From Lysinibacillus agricola (GTDB lineage: Bacteria; Bacillota; Bacilli; Bacillales_A; Planococcaceae), in the NCBI RefSeq assembly GCF_016638705.1, contig NZ_CP067341.1:2917501-2981500 (forward strand): a DNA stretch of 64,000 bases. The letters are read 5' to 3'. Both the position numbers and the translations under genes were made by a program. The notes under the pieces were generated by a model. The model was not told the DNA's origin. It made no database searches and was given only the letters and a program-made list of their open reading frames with translations. This document shows, in pieces, positions 8,833-18,391 of the stretch. Positions within the stretch are counted from its first letter, which is position 1. Every line of letters starts with the position of its first letter.

Positions 8833-9474
8833 TTAGACAACTTCATTCATTGATACGGAGTAAGTTCCCCAGAGTCCCGGTTTCAATCGTTGCTGTACTA
8901 CATCTAGTTCAGCATTTGAACGGGCAATGAAAGCCCCTTTCGAGTAGTTCTTCTTGGTTGCTTGCACTGTGAGAACGTTACTTTCAATAACTGTAATCAG
9001 AATGTCCTCTGAGTTAGTGCTATCGTAAAGCGTTACTTCAGTGAGCGGTTGAAAGCCTGAAGCATCCACCACATTTAAAGTAGTGGCTCCTATCGGAATT
9101 GTATCCTTCACCACAGTTTTTACTGTGTCTAGCTCCATCTTTCGTGCCTGTTCTCCGTCAAGTGCATCAACAAATGTTTCACTGTTGCCTGATACACGGT
9201 CATCTAATTCAAGTTGTATTTGTATACGACGTATAGTCGCCTCTAAAGAAATTAAATAATTCCTGTTAATTTCGATATTTTCATCAAGATGATTCATAAC
9301 TTTCTGATTGTGTCGAGTACCCTCTTGCAATGCTTCCCACACAGGTAACCCAGTAACACGCTCATTTTTTTGTGTTCCTGTACTTAGGTCAATTACTGGG
9401 ATAAAGTCCCCTTTTTCATCAATTCGTAAGATGTGATCTAGAAAATTTATTCTTTCATATTTTTTTATAGCCAC
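8833..9474 (-). CDS. Tail-fibre-associated structural protein
   Basis: A 213-residue protein: a short N-terminal attachment region (residues 1-50), a helical segment (50-105), then a beta domain (115-205) containing IPIGATTLNVVDASGF, reminiscent of beta-hairpin modules in baseplate or fibre proteins. GTG start at 9472-9474, overlapping the upstream stop (TAGTG). It lies in the XkdV (fibre) position before the lectin-like fibre, so it may link fibre to baseplate. Function inferred from position. Confidence 0.75.
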   Translation of the reverse strand: MAIKKYERINFLDHILRIDEKGDFIPVIDLSTGTQKNERVTGLPVWEALQEGTRHNQKVMNHLDENIEINRNYLISLEATIRRIQIQLELDDRVSGNSETFVDALDGEQARKMELDTVKTVVKDTIPIGATTLNVVDASGFQPLTEVTLYDSTNSEDILITVIESNVLTVQATKKNYSKGAFIARSNAELDVVQQRLKPGLWGTYSVSMNEVV

Positions 9475-9776
9475 TATGCAACAACTCCCTCTGCAATGAT
9501 GGGAATATCAAAAACATACATGAAGCCATCATTTTCTTTGTAAAAATTCGTTGGACCACTCACTAAGATTGCATTATCTCTATCAAGTAATGCTGCATGT
9601 GTTACCGCTCCGCTGAAGTCATCCAAATAAAACATTACACGAATGATGTTCCCTAGCTGTTCCGTTTTAAAAATATCAATATCACGCTCAACACCTTCAA
9701 TTAAAAAACGCCCCTTTTGTACATTGGAAAGTAGCGTTTGAAACAATAACTTTATTAATCTTTCATGGACTTGCAT
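9474..9776 (-). CDS. Hypothetical baseplate/fibre-region protein
   Basis: A 100-residue protein beginning with an amphipathic helix (HERLIKLLFQTLLSNV) followed by beta strands. It is placed between the XkdU-like protein and the fibre genes in a run of overlapping late genes. Not recognised as a family; a minor baseplate component is likely by context. Confidence 0.75.
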   Translation of the reverse strand: MQVHERLIKLLFQTLLSNVQKGRFLIEGVERDIDIFKTEQLGNIIRVMFYLDDFSGAVTHAALLDRDNAILVSGPTNFYKENDGFMYVFDIPIIAEGVVA

Positions 9777-9789
9777 ATCATCACCTCAT

Positions 9790-10449
9790 TTAATAAGAAA
9801 ATGCCATACCTGTAACTGGATAAATGACTTTGTAACCGTGTGCTTTTGAAGGAATATCAATCTTAGACTCACTTCTTACACCAACACCGTTGTCATTTGT
9901 AATTGCTTGATTAGTATTAGGATAGACAACCGGATAAACATGTTTACGCGCACTTACTTTAATACCTGGCACCTCAAATACATACATAAATAAACTTTGT
10001 AAATGAGCCGGTTTTATCTCTTCTATTGCTTCTACTAAGCCTTTTCCTACTAAACCACCGGTATGAGGTATTCTGACAATAAACTCATACGCACAAGGTA
10101 CATCAATAACTTTTGCATTTCGATTTTCAACAAATGCATTAACCGCATTTTCTAGCCTTTTTCTTGTAATAGTAAAATACTTATTGAGCTCATATAATAT
10201 TCTCTGAATTCTCTCAGCATCTGTCTTTTTCTCTTTATAGACAATACCTAATTTATCTTCCCAGTATGTTAAACTCCACGTGCCATGTTGAGGAAAAAGT
10301 TCAGTAGTAAGATTCTCTGCAAATTTAACTATCATATCCATGACAGATCCGTTAGCTTCAAAAATCGAAAGGGAATAGTTATCGTTATTATAAATTGGTG
10401 TTACGCCTTTGAGCATCTTTTTAGCAGTACTATTAAGCTGCTGTATCAA
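9790..10449 (-). CDS. xkdU: XkdU-like baseplate protein (DUF2313/YmfQ type)
   Basis: About 219 residues. The N-terminal half has the DUF2313 pattern, with TWSLTYWEDKLGI near residue 62 and helical KKTDAERIQRIL following; the C-terminal half is beta-rich. This protein sits at the wedge of contractile-tail baseplates in PBSX/Mu-type phages. A TTG start at 10447-10449 is supported by GAGGTG seven bases upstream; this overlaps the end of the baseplate J gene by 17 bases. Confidence 0.85.
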   Translation of the reverse strand: MIQQLNSTAKKMLKGVTPIYNNDNYSLSIFEANGSVMDMIVKFAENLTTELFPQHGTWSLTYWEDKLGIVYKEKKTDAERIQRILYELNKYFTITRKRLENAVNAFVENRNAKVIDVPCAYEFIVRIPHTGGLVGKGLVEAIEEIKPAHLQSLFMYVFEVPGIKVSARKHVYPVVYPNTNQAITNDNGVGVRSESKIDIPSKAHGYKVIYPVTGMAFSY

Positions 10450-11542
10450 TATGTAACACCTCACTAACTACAGCTCGTTCGCCTTCCGCTAACACAATAT
10501 TGGCCGCAGCATCATTTAGTAATAAATCTTCATAATCAATTACTCCCTCCGTTTTGATAATGGTTGCACCGACTAGCGCATACTTGATAATTGGTTGATC
10601 TGAAAAATAATTATTTATGTTATCTTCCAGTTGTTTTAAAACTTCGTCTATTTCATACCCTTTTTCAAGCACTAATTTAACCTTAATTGATACCGGCACA
10701 GGTGTTATAGTTCCGATTGTTACATGGGCACCAATAGGGGCTTTACCTTCACCAATCCCATCTACAGGGTCGATATAGACTTTTACTTCATCTATGAGTT
10801 GTTGAGTAGCAATTTGTCGGTTACGGTCTGTAATTAGGACACGAACTGTTTTTGGTCCGTCCCATAAAGGTTGTACAATTACATCACCAACCCCATCAAC
10901 TTCTTTCGCCCAACGTACATAATCACTCTTAGCACCACTTAAAGGCTTATTTCGATTCCTTTCCAATATCCGCTCCCTATAACTCTCATCATCCTCTATA
11001 GCAGCACCATCAGTTACAGCTTCTGGGTTATACAATCTTTTAAGTCCTTTGATTGGTTTTTCAATTCCAACAATCGTATTCGGTGGCACGTTACCGTGTA
11101 GACCCGCCTCAACAGCTTTAATTGGCAATGTTATCTCACCACTAGTACCAATCACACCACCTTTTTGTATACTGTATCTAACACTTTCCTCATGTTCATC
11201 TCCAAGAGTTACAACGATTTCTCCTGCAGGAATAACGGTACCTTCATCCGCAATAAATGTTTCGAGTGTTGTTGCTTGTACTGCAGCTTTACGATAAACA
11301 CCGATTGGTTCGCCATGCAATTCTAAAAATTGTCCAAAAGCAAACTGTGGAAACATAATCATTAACGTGAGAGGAAGTGTATACTCAACAAGTTCGCCTG
11401 CTATCCTAGCCGTTGGTTTCGTGTGGTCCCAATACATATGACCTTCTGATGTATCAATGCCTTGTGGTGCCATTTTAAGCATTTTTTCATGTATTTGAGT
11501 TTCTGTAATCTGCAAATGTTCAGGCAACTGAAATTCTAGCAT
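10433..11542 (-). CDS. xkdT: Baseplate J-like protein (XkdT)
   Basis: A 369-residue baseplate wedge protein of the gpJ family (Mu gp47, P2 J, PBSX XkdT). Typical features are the N-terminal helical region, a central beta domain (VIPAGEIVVTLGD), LPIKAVEAGLHGNVPPNTI and DDESYRERILERNR, which are near-diagnostic of the family. It forms the arms to which fibres attach. It overlaps the preceding XkdS gene by 23 bases. Confidence 0.95.
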   Translation of the reverse strand: MLEFQLPEHLQITETQIHEKMLKMAPQGIDTSEGHMYWDHTKPTARIAGELVEYTLPLTLMIMFPQFAFGQFLELHGEPIGVYRKAAVQATTLETFIADEGTVIPAGEIVVTLGDEHEESVRYSIQKGGVIGTSGEITLPIKAVEAGLHGNVPPNTIVGIEKPIKGLKRLYNPEAVTDGAAIEDDESYRERILERNRNKPLSGAKSDYVRWAKEVDGVGDVIVQPLWDGPKTVRVLITDRNRQIATQQLIDEVKVYIDPVDGIGEGKAPIGAHVTIGTITPVPVSIKVKLVLEKGYEIDEVLKQLEDNINNYFSDQPIIKYALVGATIIKTEGVIDYEDLLLNDAAANIVLAEGERAVVSEVLHIDTAA

Positions 11543-11996
11543 TCAATTCCCCTCCTCTCTGTATCTCAATTCGATCAATGCCATAAATACTTTCAATTAA
11601 AAAATGAACCCAACAGCTATCGCCTTCCCATTCAAAAGTGAATGAGGATACATTAACTGTGCGTTCATCAATCATTAGCGCCTCTTTAATTGTTCGTTTT
11701 AATTCGCTCTCGGCAATACCGCGAGGATAGTTAGCTCTTACAATAGCATCAAATTCAACACCAAAATCTGGGCTATAGCAATCTCGTTCATATCGCTCCG
11801 TTAAGCAACATTTAATAGCCCAGAAGCGGTAAGCATCTATTGCTGTATCTTCTAACGTTTTACCTGTGCCAGTAACAATTACTTTTCCTTCTTGATAGTC
11901 ATATCTATATGACCTGACATCCTGTAATGTCTCAATATCTTCGCCGTACATTAATGTTGGTGCATCAAATGTAGCATAGCTCATGTTGCTTATCAC
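11520..11996 (-). CDS. xkdS: Baseplate wedge protein, DUF2634/XkdS (gp25-like)
   Basis: 158 residues with the DUF2634 core: YRYDYQEGKVIVTGTGK, then ERDCYSPDFGVEFDAI, similar to T4 gp25 lysozyme-like wedge proteins. Starts with GTG at 11994-11996 overlapping the upstream stop, or with an ATG four codons later. Part of the XkdP-U baseplate operon. Confidence 0.9.
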   Translation of the reverse strand: MISNMSYATFDAPTLMYGEDIETLQDVRSYRYDYQEGKVIVTGTGKTLEDTAIDAYRFWAIKCCLTERYERDCYSPDFGVEFDAIVRANYPRGIAESELKRTIKEALMIDERTVNVSSFTFEWEGDSCWVHFLIESIYGIDRIEIQRGGELNARISVA

Positions 11997-12277
11997 CCCT
12001 TAATACGTGCAGTAATAACATACGTATGCCCATCTTCAATAGGAATACATAAAACCCTATCATTTGGCTTTAATGGATCTAACTCAGAACCTAAACTTAA
12101 AGAGTGACTTACAGAATAATCACCAGGAGGAATTTGTTTTGAAAAACCATCAGGTAGCAAATTAAGCTGGCCGTCTATTGTTCCGAAAACCGGGAAGCGT
12201 GTACGCTCCCCTGAAATTTTGTTAGCTATTGTTACAAATGCCTTTGCAAGAGCATTACCCCCTAAATTTTGAGTCAT
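11993..12277 (-). CDS. xkdR: Baseplate protein, DUF2577/XkdR
   Basis: 94 residues ending in GHTYVITARIKG. Size, the pattern DRVLCIPIEDGHTYV, and its place between XkdQ and XkdS fit the DUF2577 family (XkdR). It is expected to be a small spike/hub-associated protein. Four-base overlaps on both sides show tight coupling. Confidence 0.88.
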   Translation of the reverse strand: MTQNLGGNALAKAFVTIANKISGERTRFPVFGTIDGQLNLLPDGFSKQIPPGDYSVSHSLSLGSELDPLKPNDRVLCIPIEDGHTYVITARIKG

Positions 12278-13314
12278 TTATTCGCCTCCAATGTAAGTGT
12301 CATCATACCTTTTTCTATGTTACGACTAACACTTTCGACAATACACTTAATACTGGTTTGCTTACCATCTTTCATTCCGCCAATTGTTCCCGAAGCGACC
12401 ATAATAGCATCACCCTTGCGAACCCATGGAATATCAGGATGTGTAACACCTCGTTCAATTTCAGGCTTACCACGCTCTTTTAAAATTGTATTTGCAGCTT
12501 TACTTGCTTCACTTGCGGTTTTAAAATCTGACTTATATAAAATATCCTGTACCTTTCCAAATTCCGTTTTACCTGTTTTTGTAGCGTGTACAGCAGGTCT
12601 TTTCCCTTCACTTGAATTACTATAAATTTTTACAACAGTCACTAAGTCCTCGCTAGAATGCATATCATAGCCACTCTCAACTGTCCTATCAGTTAATTCA
12701 TAAACAATTGGATTGGTACCTTTTTTGATTGATTCCAATTTTCCTTTAGTTGAGCGAACAACATAGTAACCATCACCTTTTTCTTTCGATTCCTCAAGAC
12801 GTTGTGCTATTGTATTTCCCACGTTACCGTTATACATTTTCTTTGTTAAAGCAGCGTTTGGCCCGTCTATTTGACCCAACGGAACACCCATATCATTAGC
12901 AATTGTTTTAATTGATGTACCACCACTAATACCATCCTTAAAGTAAAAATGTTCTTTGGATTGCATGATATTAAACACTGGATCATAAGCGATAAATTCA
13001 ATCGTGTGATTCTCAGCGATTGTTTTCCAATTATGAATCGAACCACGAAAAATTTCAGTAAAATTCATTCCAGCACTCTTTGCTTCTAACACTAAACGTT
13101 TTGCAAGATAAACGTGTTGATGAATCCATCCGTTATCACGCTTAATATTTTTCATTCGTACTTTTACATGTGCAGACAGCTCTCCGTCAAGTTCTTCATG
13201 GTGACACGATTCTATAAGGTTAGTAATATCAATGGTAGCTCCTGTAGGTGGTAAAATCACGAGACGATATACAACTTTTGTAAGATCAAATAACTTTGCC
13301 GTCACTTTAACCAA
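12274..13314 (-). CDS. xkdQ: XkdQ-like baseplate hub protein (late control gpD-like)
   Basis: 346 residues. The beta-rich N-terminal half and the C-terminal GDAIMVASGTIGGMKDGKQT region match XkdQ/YqbQ, related to P2 gpD and T4 gp27 hub proteins. The C-terminal IVESVSRNIEKGMMTLTLEA is also typical of the family. It overlaps XkdP upstream by 13 bases. Confidence 0.9.
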   Translation of the reverse strand: MVKVTAKLFDLTKVVYRLVILPPTGATIDITNLIESCHHEELDGELSAHVKVRMKNIKRDNGWIHQHVYLAKRLVLEAKSAGMNFTEIFRGSIHNWKTIAENHTIEFIAYDPVFNIMQSKEHFYFKDGISGGTSIKTIANDMGVPLGQIDGPNAALTKKMYNGNVGNTIAQRLEESKEKGDGYYVVRSTKGKLESIKKGTNPIVYELTDRTVESGYDMHSSEDLVTVVKIYSNSSEGKRPAVHATKTGKTEFGKVQDILYKSDFKTASEASKAANTILKERGKPEIERGVTHPDIPWVRKGDAIMVASGTIGGMKDGKQTSIKCIVESVSRNIEKGMMTLTLEANK

Positions 13315-13955
13315 TCCTTTGGTATCGTTAAGACCTCACCTGGATAAATTAAGTCTTTATTTTTACTTTTTAATTTATTTTTGTTTAGATTCCACAACTC
13401 GGGCCATTTGTTTCCGGATCCAGTTAACTTTCTTGATATGGTCCAAAGACTGTCACCTTTCACTACGGTGTATGTTTTAGGCATTGTTTTCGTTTCTTGA
13501 CGCTTTTTCTGAGTTACATTTTGAGTGTTTGTAATTTCCTTAACCTCAAAGCTACGATACTCGGTTAAAATTAATGAATATGGGAGGTTGCCACCTGCTT
13601 TTTCAATAATAGGTTCAAAGCTACTAAAATATACAGGCAAGTTCCAATACGTTTTAGTTATTACAAGTCGAAGCTTCTTACCATATGGACCGGCATTACT
13701 CCAATTCCTAAACTTTTCAACAATTGCATTAGGTTCTAAATTTGAAGTCCGTCTTCCTAACGTAGTTGATCTTTTTGGCAGTATCCCTGTCACCTCAAAG
13801 GTAATAGGTAGGCGACCTCGAGGAATTTCGACACTCCCCAAAACTATAGGCTCAAATGATATGGTTTTTGTACCAATGGAGATCTTTATTTGAGATGGTG
13901 CGACAGGAAAGTAAACAATCTCCTTTGTTTCTGGATCAATTAAAGCGAAATCCAT
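13302..13955 (-). CDS. xkdP: LysM-domain baseplate/tail protein (XkdP)
   Basis: 217 residues. Residues 1-145 are the phage-specific part; residues 160-215 form a LysM domain (YTVVKGDSLWTISRKL ... YPGEVLTIP). LysM may bind peptidoglycan during infection or act as a hub assembly domain. Order TMP-XkdP-XkdQ is as in PBSX. Confidence 0.93.
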   Translation of the reverse strand: MDFALIDPETKEIVYFPVAPSQIKISIGTKTISFEPIVLGSVEIPRGRLPITFEVTGILPKRSTTLGRRTSNLEPNAIVEKFRNWSNAGPYGKKLRLVITKTYWNLPVYFSSFEPIIEKAGGNLPYSLILTEYRSFEVKEITNTQNVTQKKRQETKTMPKTYTVVKGDSLWTISRKLTGSGNKWPELWNLNKNKLKSKNKDLIYPGEVLTIPKDWLK

Positions 13956-13959
13956 TCTA

Positions 13960-16900
13960 TCACCCCGGTATCATCATATTTGAGAAAGCCTCAGATACTT
14001 TACTAGCTAATTTAACGCCAATAGCATCTAAAACTTCATCAGAAAGATTACTTAAATCAACTTGCCCATTCTCATTTGCTTGGATAGTTATTTGTACTTG
14101 TGGAATAATATCACCGATACTAATAGATGCCCCACCATTCGCTGTTGCTATATCACCATAGCCTTTTATAATATTTCCACCAACTAATCCACCATCAGCA
14201 TACGGTTGAACTCCTAAAGCAGAAGCTGTTCTGTATAGTAATTCTCGGCCACGTCCTCTACGACTCGGCGATAGTGGGATAATAGCTTCCGGACCCGCTT
14301 CACCAACAAGTCCCATGTGTGGACGATTGATTAACCCGCCATTTGCATACGGCACATATCCACCGCCACTTCTTAGAGCTGGTCCTGAACTACTTTTTGA
14401 CCCTGCAGGTGCTGCAGAAGGTAAAGAAACATTATTGATTCTTGTTCGTAGACCATCAATGGCACCTTTTAAAGCATTCACTTTTTCTGAAATTCCCGCG
14501 AATGTTGATATAGAAGCGGATGCTTGTAGAGTACCGATAACTAATGCAGACATACCAACATTCAATAAAATGCCTTTTGGCGCAAGTGGAAAGTATGCAC
14601 CACCTACATATGCAGTAGATTGCATTAATGTCATAGTCATTAAATCCATAGTAGTACCTAACATTAAACCTCTGATTTGTAACGGTGCAAAGGTGCTTTT
14701 TAAGCTTCCTGTTACTTCACTACTTGATTGAACCAAATTATCAAAGTTTGTTTTAAAAGATTTTATACTCACATCGACTTCCGCAAATGATGTTAAGATG
14801 TTATATACACTTTGATGTAACGCGCTCGTCACATCTTCTAATTTCTTAGCTAATGCTTGCGCTTTTTGTTCAATCAATGCACTACTGCCGGTGCTTTCAA
14901 TATTTGTAGAAGGTGTATATTTTGTAGTTGATGCAGGTGATTGAGAAGTAGAATCTTTTGCTGTGACTTCTGCTGCAGAAGCGTTTTTACTACTAAACAG
15001 ACTACTAATTTTATTAATAATCCAGTTACCGAATTTTTCACCACCATAAGCTCCTCCAATGCCTCCTCCAACACCCCCAATAATTGTACCTGCAAGTGTT
15101 CCTGCAGGTCCTAAAAACGAGCCAAGTGCAGCTCCACCGCCAGCACCTAATTTAGCTCCTGCCCATCCTCCAGCGGCACTACCAGCAATCCCGCTCCAAG
15201 ATGAACCTCCACTTAATCCGTCAAAAAGTGAGAGTGCAGCACCAATAACCGGAATACGTTTTGTCCATTTACTTACGCCTTTAGGCATTTTAAAATCTTT
15301 TATTTTATTCATAAATGATTTTGGTATTTCTTTCGCTTTATCCATAAAGGATTTAGTTTTAGGTGATTCTTTTTTATAGCTTGTAGATTTTGTCTTACTA
15401 TCATTTGGCGAATTTTGATTTTGCGCCTTTTGTTTAGATTGGTCGGAATAATTACCTGCTGTTGGTTTTGTACTTGAAGTTTCTTTTGTTTTCGATCTTC
15501 CAAATTTATCGTATATATTTTTACCTTTAGACAATACACTCGTCCCACCCTTGAAGAATGGTTTTAGGAATTTAAATACTCCCCAACCAGCTAAAAAAGT
15601 TGGTACTGCAGCTTTTAAAAATGAGCCACCTGTCTCTTTACTGAATGCACCATGTTCTTGGCGATTGTTTTCAACGTCACCCCATAGGGTACTTAATATA
15701 CCAATGCCCTCTTTAACAGCAATCCCCATCCCTTTAATTAGCGCTTCACCTATGAGTGTACCTGTATCAATCATGAATGGTTGACCTGTAGAATTCCACC
15801 AACTACTTATTGCAGGAACCGCACTTCCGTCCCACCATTTTTTTACGTATGTTTTAGCATCGTCAAAAACAATTTCAAACTTTGCTCCTATAGATAGATC
15901 CTGTCCATAAATATCTTCTGCTTGAGGTATTCGACCACCTTTTCTAATTTCAAATTGATGTTGCGGCGTAAATACGCCACCTAAATAATTGAACAAACCT
16001 TCACCCTTTGTAAACACAAAATCTGAAAAAGCTTTACCAGCGTCACTTACAGTCTGTTTCCATCCGGCCCATGTTTCTTGATTATTCTCAAGCCATAGGT
16101 TGATTTTATCAAGACGAGGTTTCATAGGCTCTAAGAAACCAGTACCTATGGAACGAAATAGTGAGCTTCTGTACCCTTTTAATGTTGCGAGTATACCTGA
16201 TGCCGTCTTAGAAAGTTTTACCGCACCGTCTTTAAATGATTTTTCCACTTCGTTTATAAAACCGTCATACCCGCCCATCTTTTTTAACTTCTCTTTTGTA
16301 ACTTGCATGCCAAAGCCCTTCATCATCTCATAGTTACCCATTTGAGCGTTTCCGAGTGCTAACATAGCATCTTCTACTGTTCGACCAGGAGTTAAGGACG
16401 CCATATCTGAAGTTATCTTTAATAATCGTTGCGCTTTTTTAACGTCACCATTCGTAATACTTATACCTTGTGTGAGAGCTGGGAATAACTCGGCGGAGCT
16501 AAATGGAGTGGTATCAGCAAATTGCCCCATCCACTTTGTTAATTCTTTAGCTTTCTGTACATTACCATCAAGCCAATGAGTCATAGAGACCTCGTACTCT
16601 TCCCATCTCATTGCTGCACCTACTGTAGCATTACTAAAATTTTTAATACCTACGTAAGATAGAGCTATAGTCACCATAGTAGGAATACTTGTGATAGATC
16701 GTCTGATACCACCTAAAATTCTGGTAGCCCTATCAATAGCCCTTATGGTAAATGTAACAATCCTGGCATTCCGAATGTTATTGAGCTTGCTCTGTATATA
16801 TCCAATTGTTCTTGAAGCTCTATCCCGCACACCAATTTCAATCATTTGTTTACGTCGTGCAATTCGCTGTACAAGATTTGCTTTCTCTTGCATACGCTTT

Positions 16901-17175
16901 TCAACTCGGGACATCTGTTTATCAACGTTTTGGCTTACCTTGCCCACTTCTTTACTTGCTGTTGCAGAAGCGGTTTGCACTTTCTTTACTTCTTTTTCTA
17001 AATTAGAAGCACTTTTTGTTGCACTATCGAAATCACTAATACCTTTTACTTTTACATCTTTTCCGAGTAGTTTCCGAAGAGACAAAATAGCTTTTTCGGC
17101 TTTCTGAATCTCCTCAGTATAATCATCTGATGCAATAATAGGTATTTCTATTCGATATACTTCTTTACTAGACAT
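13960..17175 (-). CDS. Tail tape measure protein (XkdO-like)
   Basis: 1071 residues, which sets tail length. Residues 15-140 are coiled coil; around 150-200 and 640-710 there are hydrophobic, Gly-rich segments; TMP motifs such as DVKKAQRLLKITSDMASLTPG and MKGFGMQV are present at about 240-300. The C-terminus contains the repeated GGYVPYANGGL / LVGEAGPEAIIPLSP pattern seen in many tape measures. It directly follows the chaperone frameshift gene. Confidence 0.95.
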   Translation of the reverse strand: MSSKEVYRIEIPIIASDDYTEEIQKAEKAILSLRKLLGKDVKVKGISDFDSATKSASNLEKEVKKVQTASATASKEVGKVSQNVDKQMSRVEKRMQEKANLVQRIARRKQMIEIGVRDRASRTIGYIQSKLNNIRNARIVTFTIRAIDRATRILGGIRRSITSIPTMVTIALSYVGIKNFSNATVGAAMRWEEYEVSMTHWLDGNVQKAKELTKWMGQFADTTPFSSAELFPALTQGISITNGDVKKAQRLLKITSDMASLTPGRTVEDAMLALGNAQMGNYEMMKGFGMQVTKEKLKKMGGYDGFINEVEKSFKDGAVKLSKTASGILATLKGYRSSLFRSIGTGFLEPMKPRLDKINLWLENNQETWAGWKQTVSDAGKAFSDFVFTKGEGLFNYLGGVFTPQHQFEIRKGGRIPQAEDIYGQDLSIGAKFEIVFDDAKTYVKKWWDGSAVPAISSWWNSTGQPFMIDTGTLIGEALIKGMGIAVKEGIGILSTLWGDVENNRQEHGAFSKETGGSFLKAAVPTFLAGWGVFKFLKPFFKGGTSVLSKGKNIYDKFGRSKTKETSSTKPTAGNYSDQSKQKAQNQNSPNDSKTKSTSYKKESPKTKSFMDKAKEIPKSFMNKIKDFKMPKGVSKWTKRIPVIGAALSLFDGLSGGSSWSGIAGSAAGGWAGAKLGAGGGAALGSFLGPAGTLAGTIIGGVGGGIGGAYGGEKFGNWIINKISSLFSSKNASAAEVTAKDSTSQSPASTTKYTPSTNIESTGSSALIEQKAQALAKKLEDVTSALHQSVYNILTSFAEVDVSIKSFKTNFDNLVQSSSEVTGSLKSTFAPLQIRGLMLGTTMDLMTMTLMQSTAYVGGAYFPLAPKGILLNVGMSALVIGTLQASASISTFAGISEKVNALKGAIDGLRTRINNVSLPSAAPAGSKSSSGPALRSGGGYVPYANGGLINRPHMGLVGEAGPEAIIPLSPSRRGRGRELLYRTASALGVQPYADGGLVGGNIIKGYGDIATANGGASISIGDIIPQVQITIQANENGQVDLSNLSDEVLDAIGVKLASKVSEAFSNMMIPG

Positions 17176-17184
17176 TCAATCCAC

Positions 17185-17370
17185 CTACTTTTTATTTAAA
17201 ATCTCTGCTCTTCTTCTAGCTATCTCGTTTTCTCTTTCCAACGTATATGTCATTGACTCATAACAAAAACGTTGAATATTTTTTGGTTTACTTAATATTT
17301 CATCTGGCGTTTTTCCAGTCCGTTGAAAAATCTCATGCAGGAGGGTTATTCTTCCTCCTGCTCCGATGAG
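17185..17370 (-). CDS. Tail assembly chaperone extension (-1 frameshift product, gpGT-like)
   Basis: This 61-codon frame has no start of its own but is open without stops from the slippery site to TAG at 17185-17187. A -1 slip at codon 154 of the XkdN-like gene gives a 215-residue fusion ending in ENEIARRRAEILNKK. The arrangement (chaperone, slippery site, short overlapping frame, tape measure) is that of lambda G/GT and many other phages. Direct evidence is the open frame and the heptamer; use of the frameshift is inferred. Confidence 0.85.
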   Translation of the reverse strand, partial: LIGAGGRITLLHEIFQRTGKTPDEILSKPKNIQRFCYESMTYTLERENEIARRRAEILNKK

Positions 17371-17831
17371 TTTTTTAACATGTCCTCAGCTTCAATCGTA
17401 TAACCTGAAATGTCATCAATTATTTGTACTACTGCAGATTTTTCACCAGCTCGAAGTGCTTTTTCAATGAGTTGTGTACCCGTTAATACATTTGTAGCCT
17501 TCCAATAATCCTTGTTATCCCAAAGACGAACACGATCCTCTTTTATCGTTGCTTCATAGATAAGCATTGCACGCATTTTAGGATGATCTGTTTCCACAGG
17601 TACCTTTATCCCAGCCTTATTATCTTTAAATTTTGTTGCTAGGTCCTGGATCTGATCATATTTTTCCTCTGGAATAGGATTAACAGAAAAACTAAATAAA
17701 TTTTTACCGTCTCGTGAAATTGTCACTTTCTTAGTTTCAGTTTGATTACTTTCAACCGCACGAAGTAAACCGTCAATAATGCTATCTTCTACCCGTAATA
17801 AATCCTCTTTATCTAGATTCTTATCGTTCAT
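17346..17831 (-). CDS. xkdN: Tail assembly chaperone (XkdN-like)
   Basis: 161 residues, acidic C-terminus ending SSEQEEE. It precedes the tape measure gene, like XkdN of PBSX and gpG of lambda, and should coat the tape measure during tail assembly. Near its 3' end, codons 152-154 read TTA AAA AAC, placing the A AAA AAC heptamer in frame for -1 slippage into 17185-17370. Confidence 0.92.
   Translation of the reverse strand: MNDKNLDKEDLLRVEDSIIDGLLRAVESNQTETKKVTISRDGKNLFSFSVNPIPEEKYDQIQDLATKFKDNKAGIKVPVETDHPKMRAMLIYEATIKEDRVRLWDNKDYWKATNVLTGTQLIEKALRAGEKSAVVQIIDDISGYTIEAEDMLKNSSEQEEE
17370..17376 (-). promoter_or_regulatory. Programmed -1 frameshift site A AAA AAC
   Basis: The minus strand reads TTA AAA AAC TCA in the XkdN frame, so the classic X XXY YYZ heptamer is in the right phase. 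Slippage puts ribosomes into the 61-codon frame that ends just before the tape measure start. Confidence 0.88.
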
Positions 17832-17867
17832 TGTTCATTCGCTCCATTTCGTTTTGTAATTAAAAAA

Positions 17868-17884
17868 GGCGCTTACTTAGCGCC
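17868..17884 (-). terminator. Hairpin between tube and chaperone genes
   Basis: GGCGC, seven-base loop, GCGCC, followed on the minus strand by six T. It lies between the tail tube gene and XkdN, and likely reduces readthrough so that tube and sheath are made in excess over chaperone and tape measure. Confidence 0.85.
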
Positions 17885-17896
17885 ATTTAATTATTT

Positions 17897-18340
17897 TTAT
17901 TTTTTATGTGATCGTAATACACCTGTAAAATTCAGGTCGGGTATGCCTCGTCCACTCCTTTTAAAACCGTTTAGTATCTTCACTAATAACATGTCATTAA
18001 CTACAGTTTCTTTGAATGTTAGTGTAAAAGAGTAGCCGGTTGTAATACCCCAAATAACCCATTGACCCGCTGCTTGATAATCTGCCGTTTCAAATGACAT
18101 TTGTGCTTGCCACTCATTAACTGCCGCCAAAAAATTCCCATCATCATCGTATAGCTCACCATCTACACCGTGTAGGATATTTCGTGGATCAAATTCTCCT
18201 GAATCTAATTTTTCTTGTAACTCAGGTGGCATATTAACACGAAACGACCAATCACGTTGTAGGACTTCTCCCGGTGCTACATTCGCCACATCGATTGTAT
18301 CAGTCGGAATGCAGCGTCGGAATATATAACGTCCATCCAT
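17897..18340 (-). CDS. xkdM: Tail tube protein (XkdM)
   Basis: 147 residues of the XkdM/phage tail tube family: an early beta-rich part with SFRVNMPPELQEKLDSGEF and a C-terminal FTLTFKETVVNDMLLVKIL. It follows the sheath gene and forms the inner tube of the contractile tail. It is separated by hairpins on both sides, suggesting independent dosage control. Confidence 0.92.
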   Translation of the reverse strand: MDGRYIFRRCIPTDTIDVANVAPGEVLQRDWSFRVNMPPELQEKLDSGEFDPRNILHGVDGELYDDDGNFLAAVNEWQAQMSFETADYQAAGQWVIWGITTGYSFTLTFKETVVNDMLLVKILNGFKRSGRGIPDLNFTGVLRSHKK

Positions 18341-18364
18341 CTGTAAAACCTCCTAAAAGTTAAA

Positions 18365-18387
18365 AGAGCCACCATTTAGGCGACTCT
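18365..18387 (-). terminator. Hairpin between sheath and tube genes
   Basis: On the minus strand AGAGTCGCC pairs with GGTGGCTCT (two wobble pairs) and is followed by TTTTAACTTTT, five bases after the sheath stop. It is probably an attenuator. Confidence 0.7.
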
Positions 18388-18391
18388 GTTC

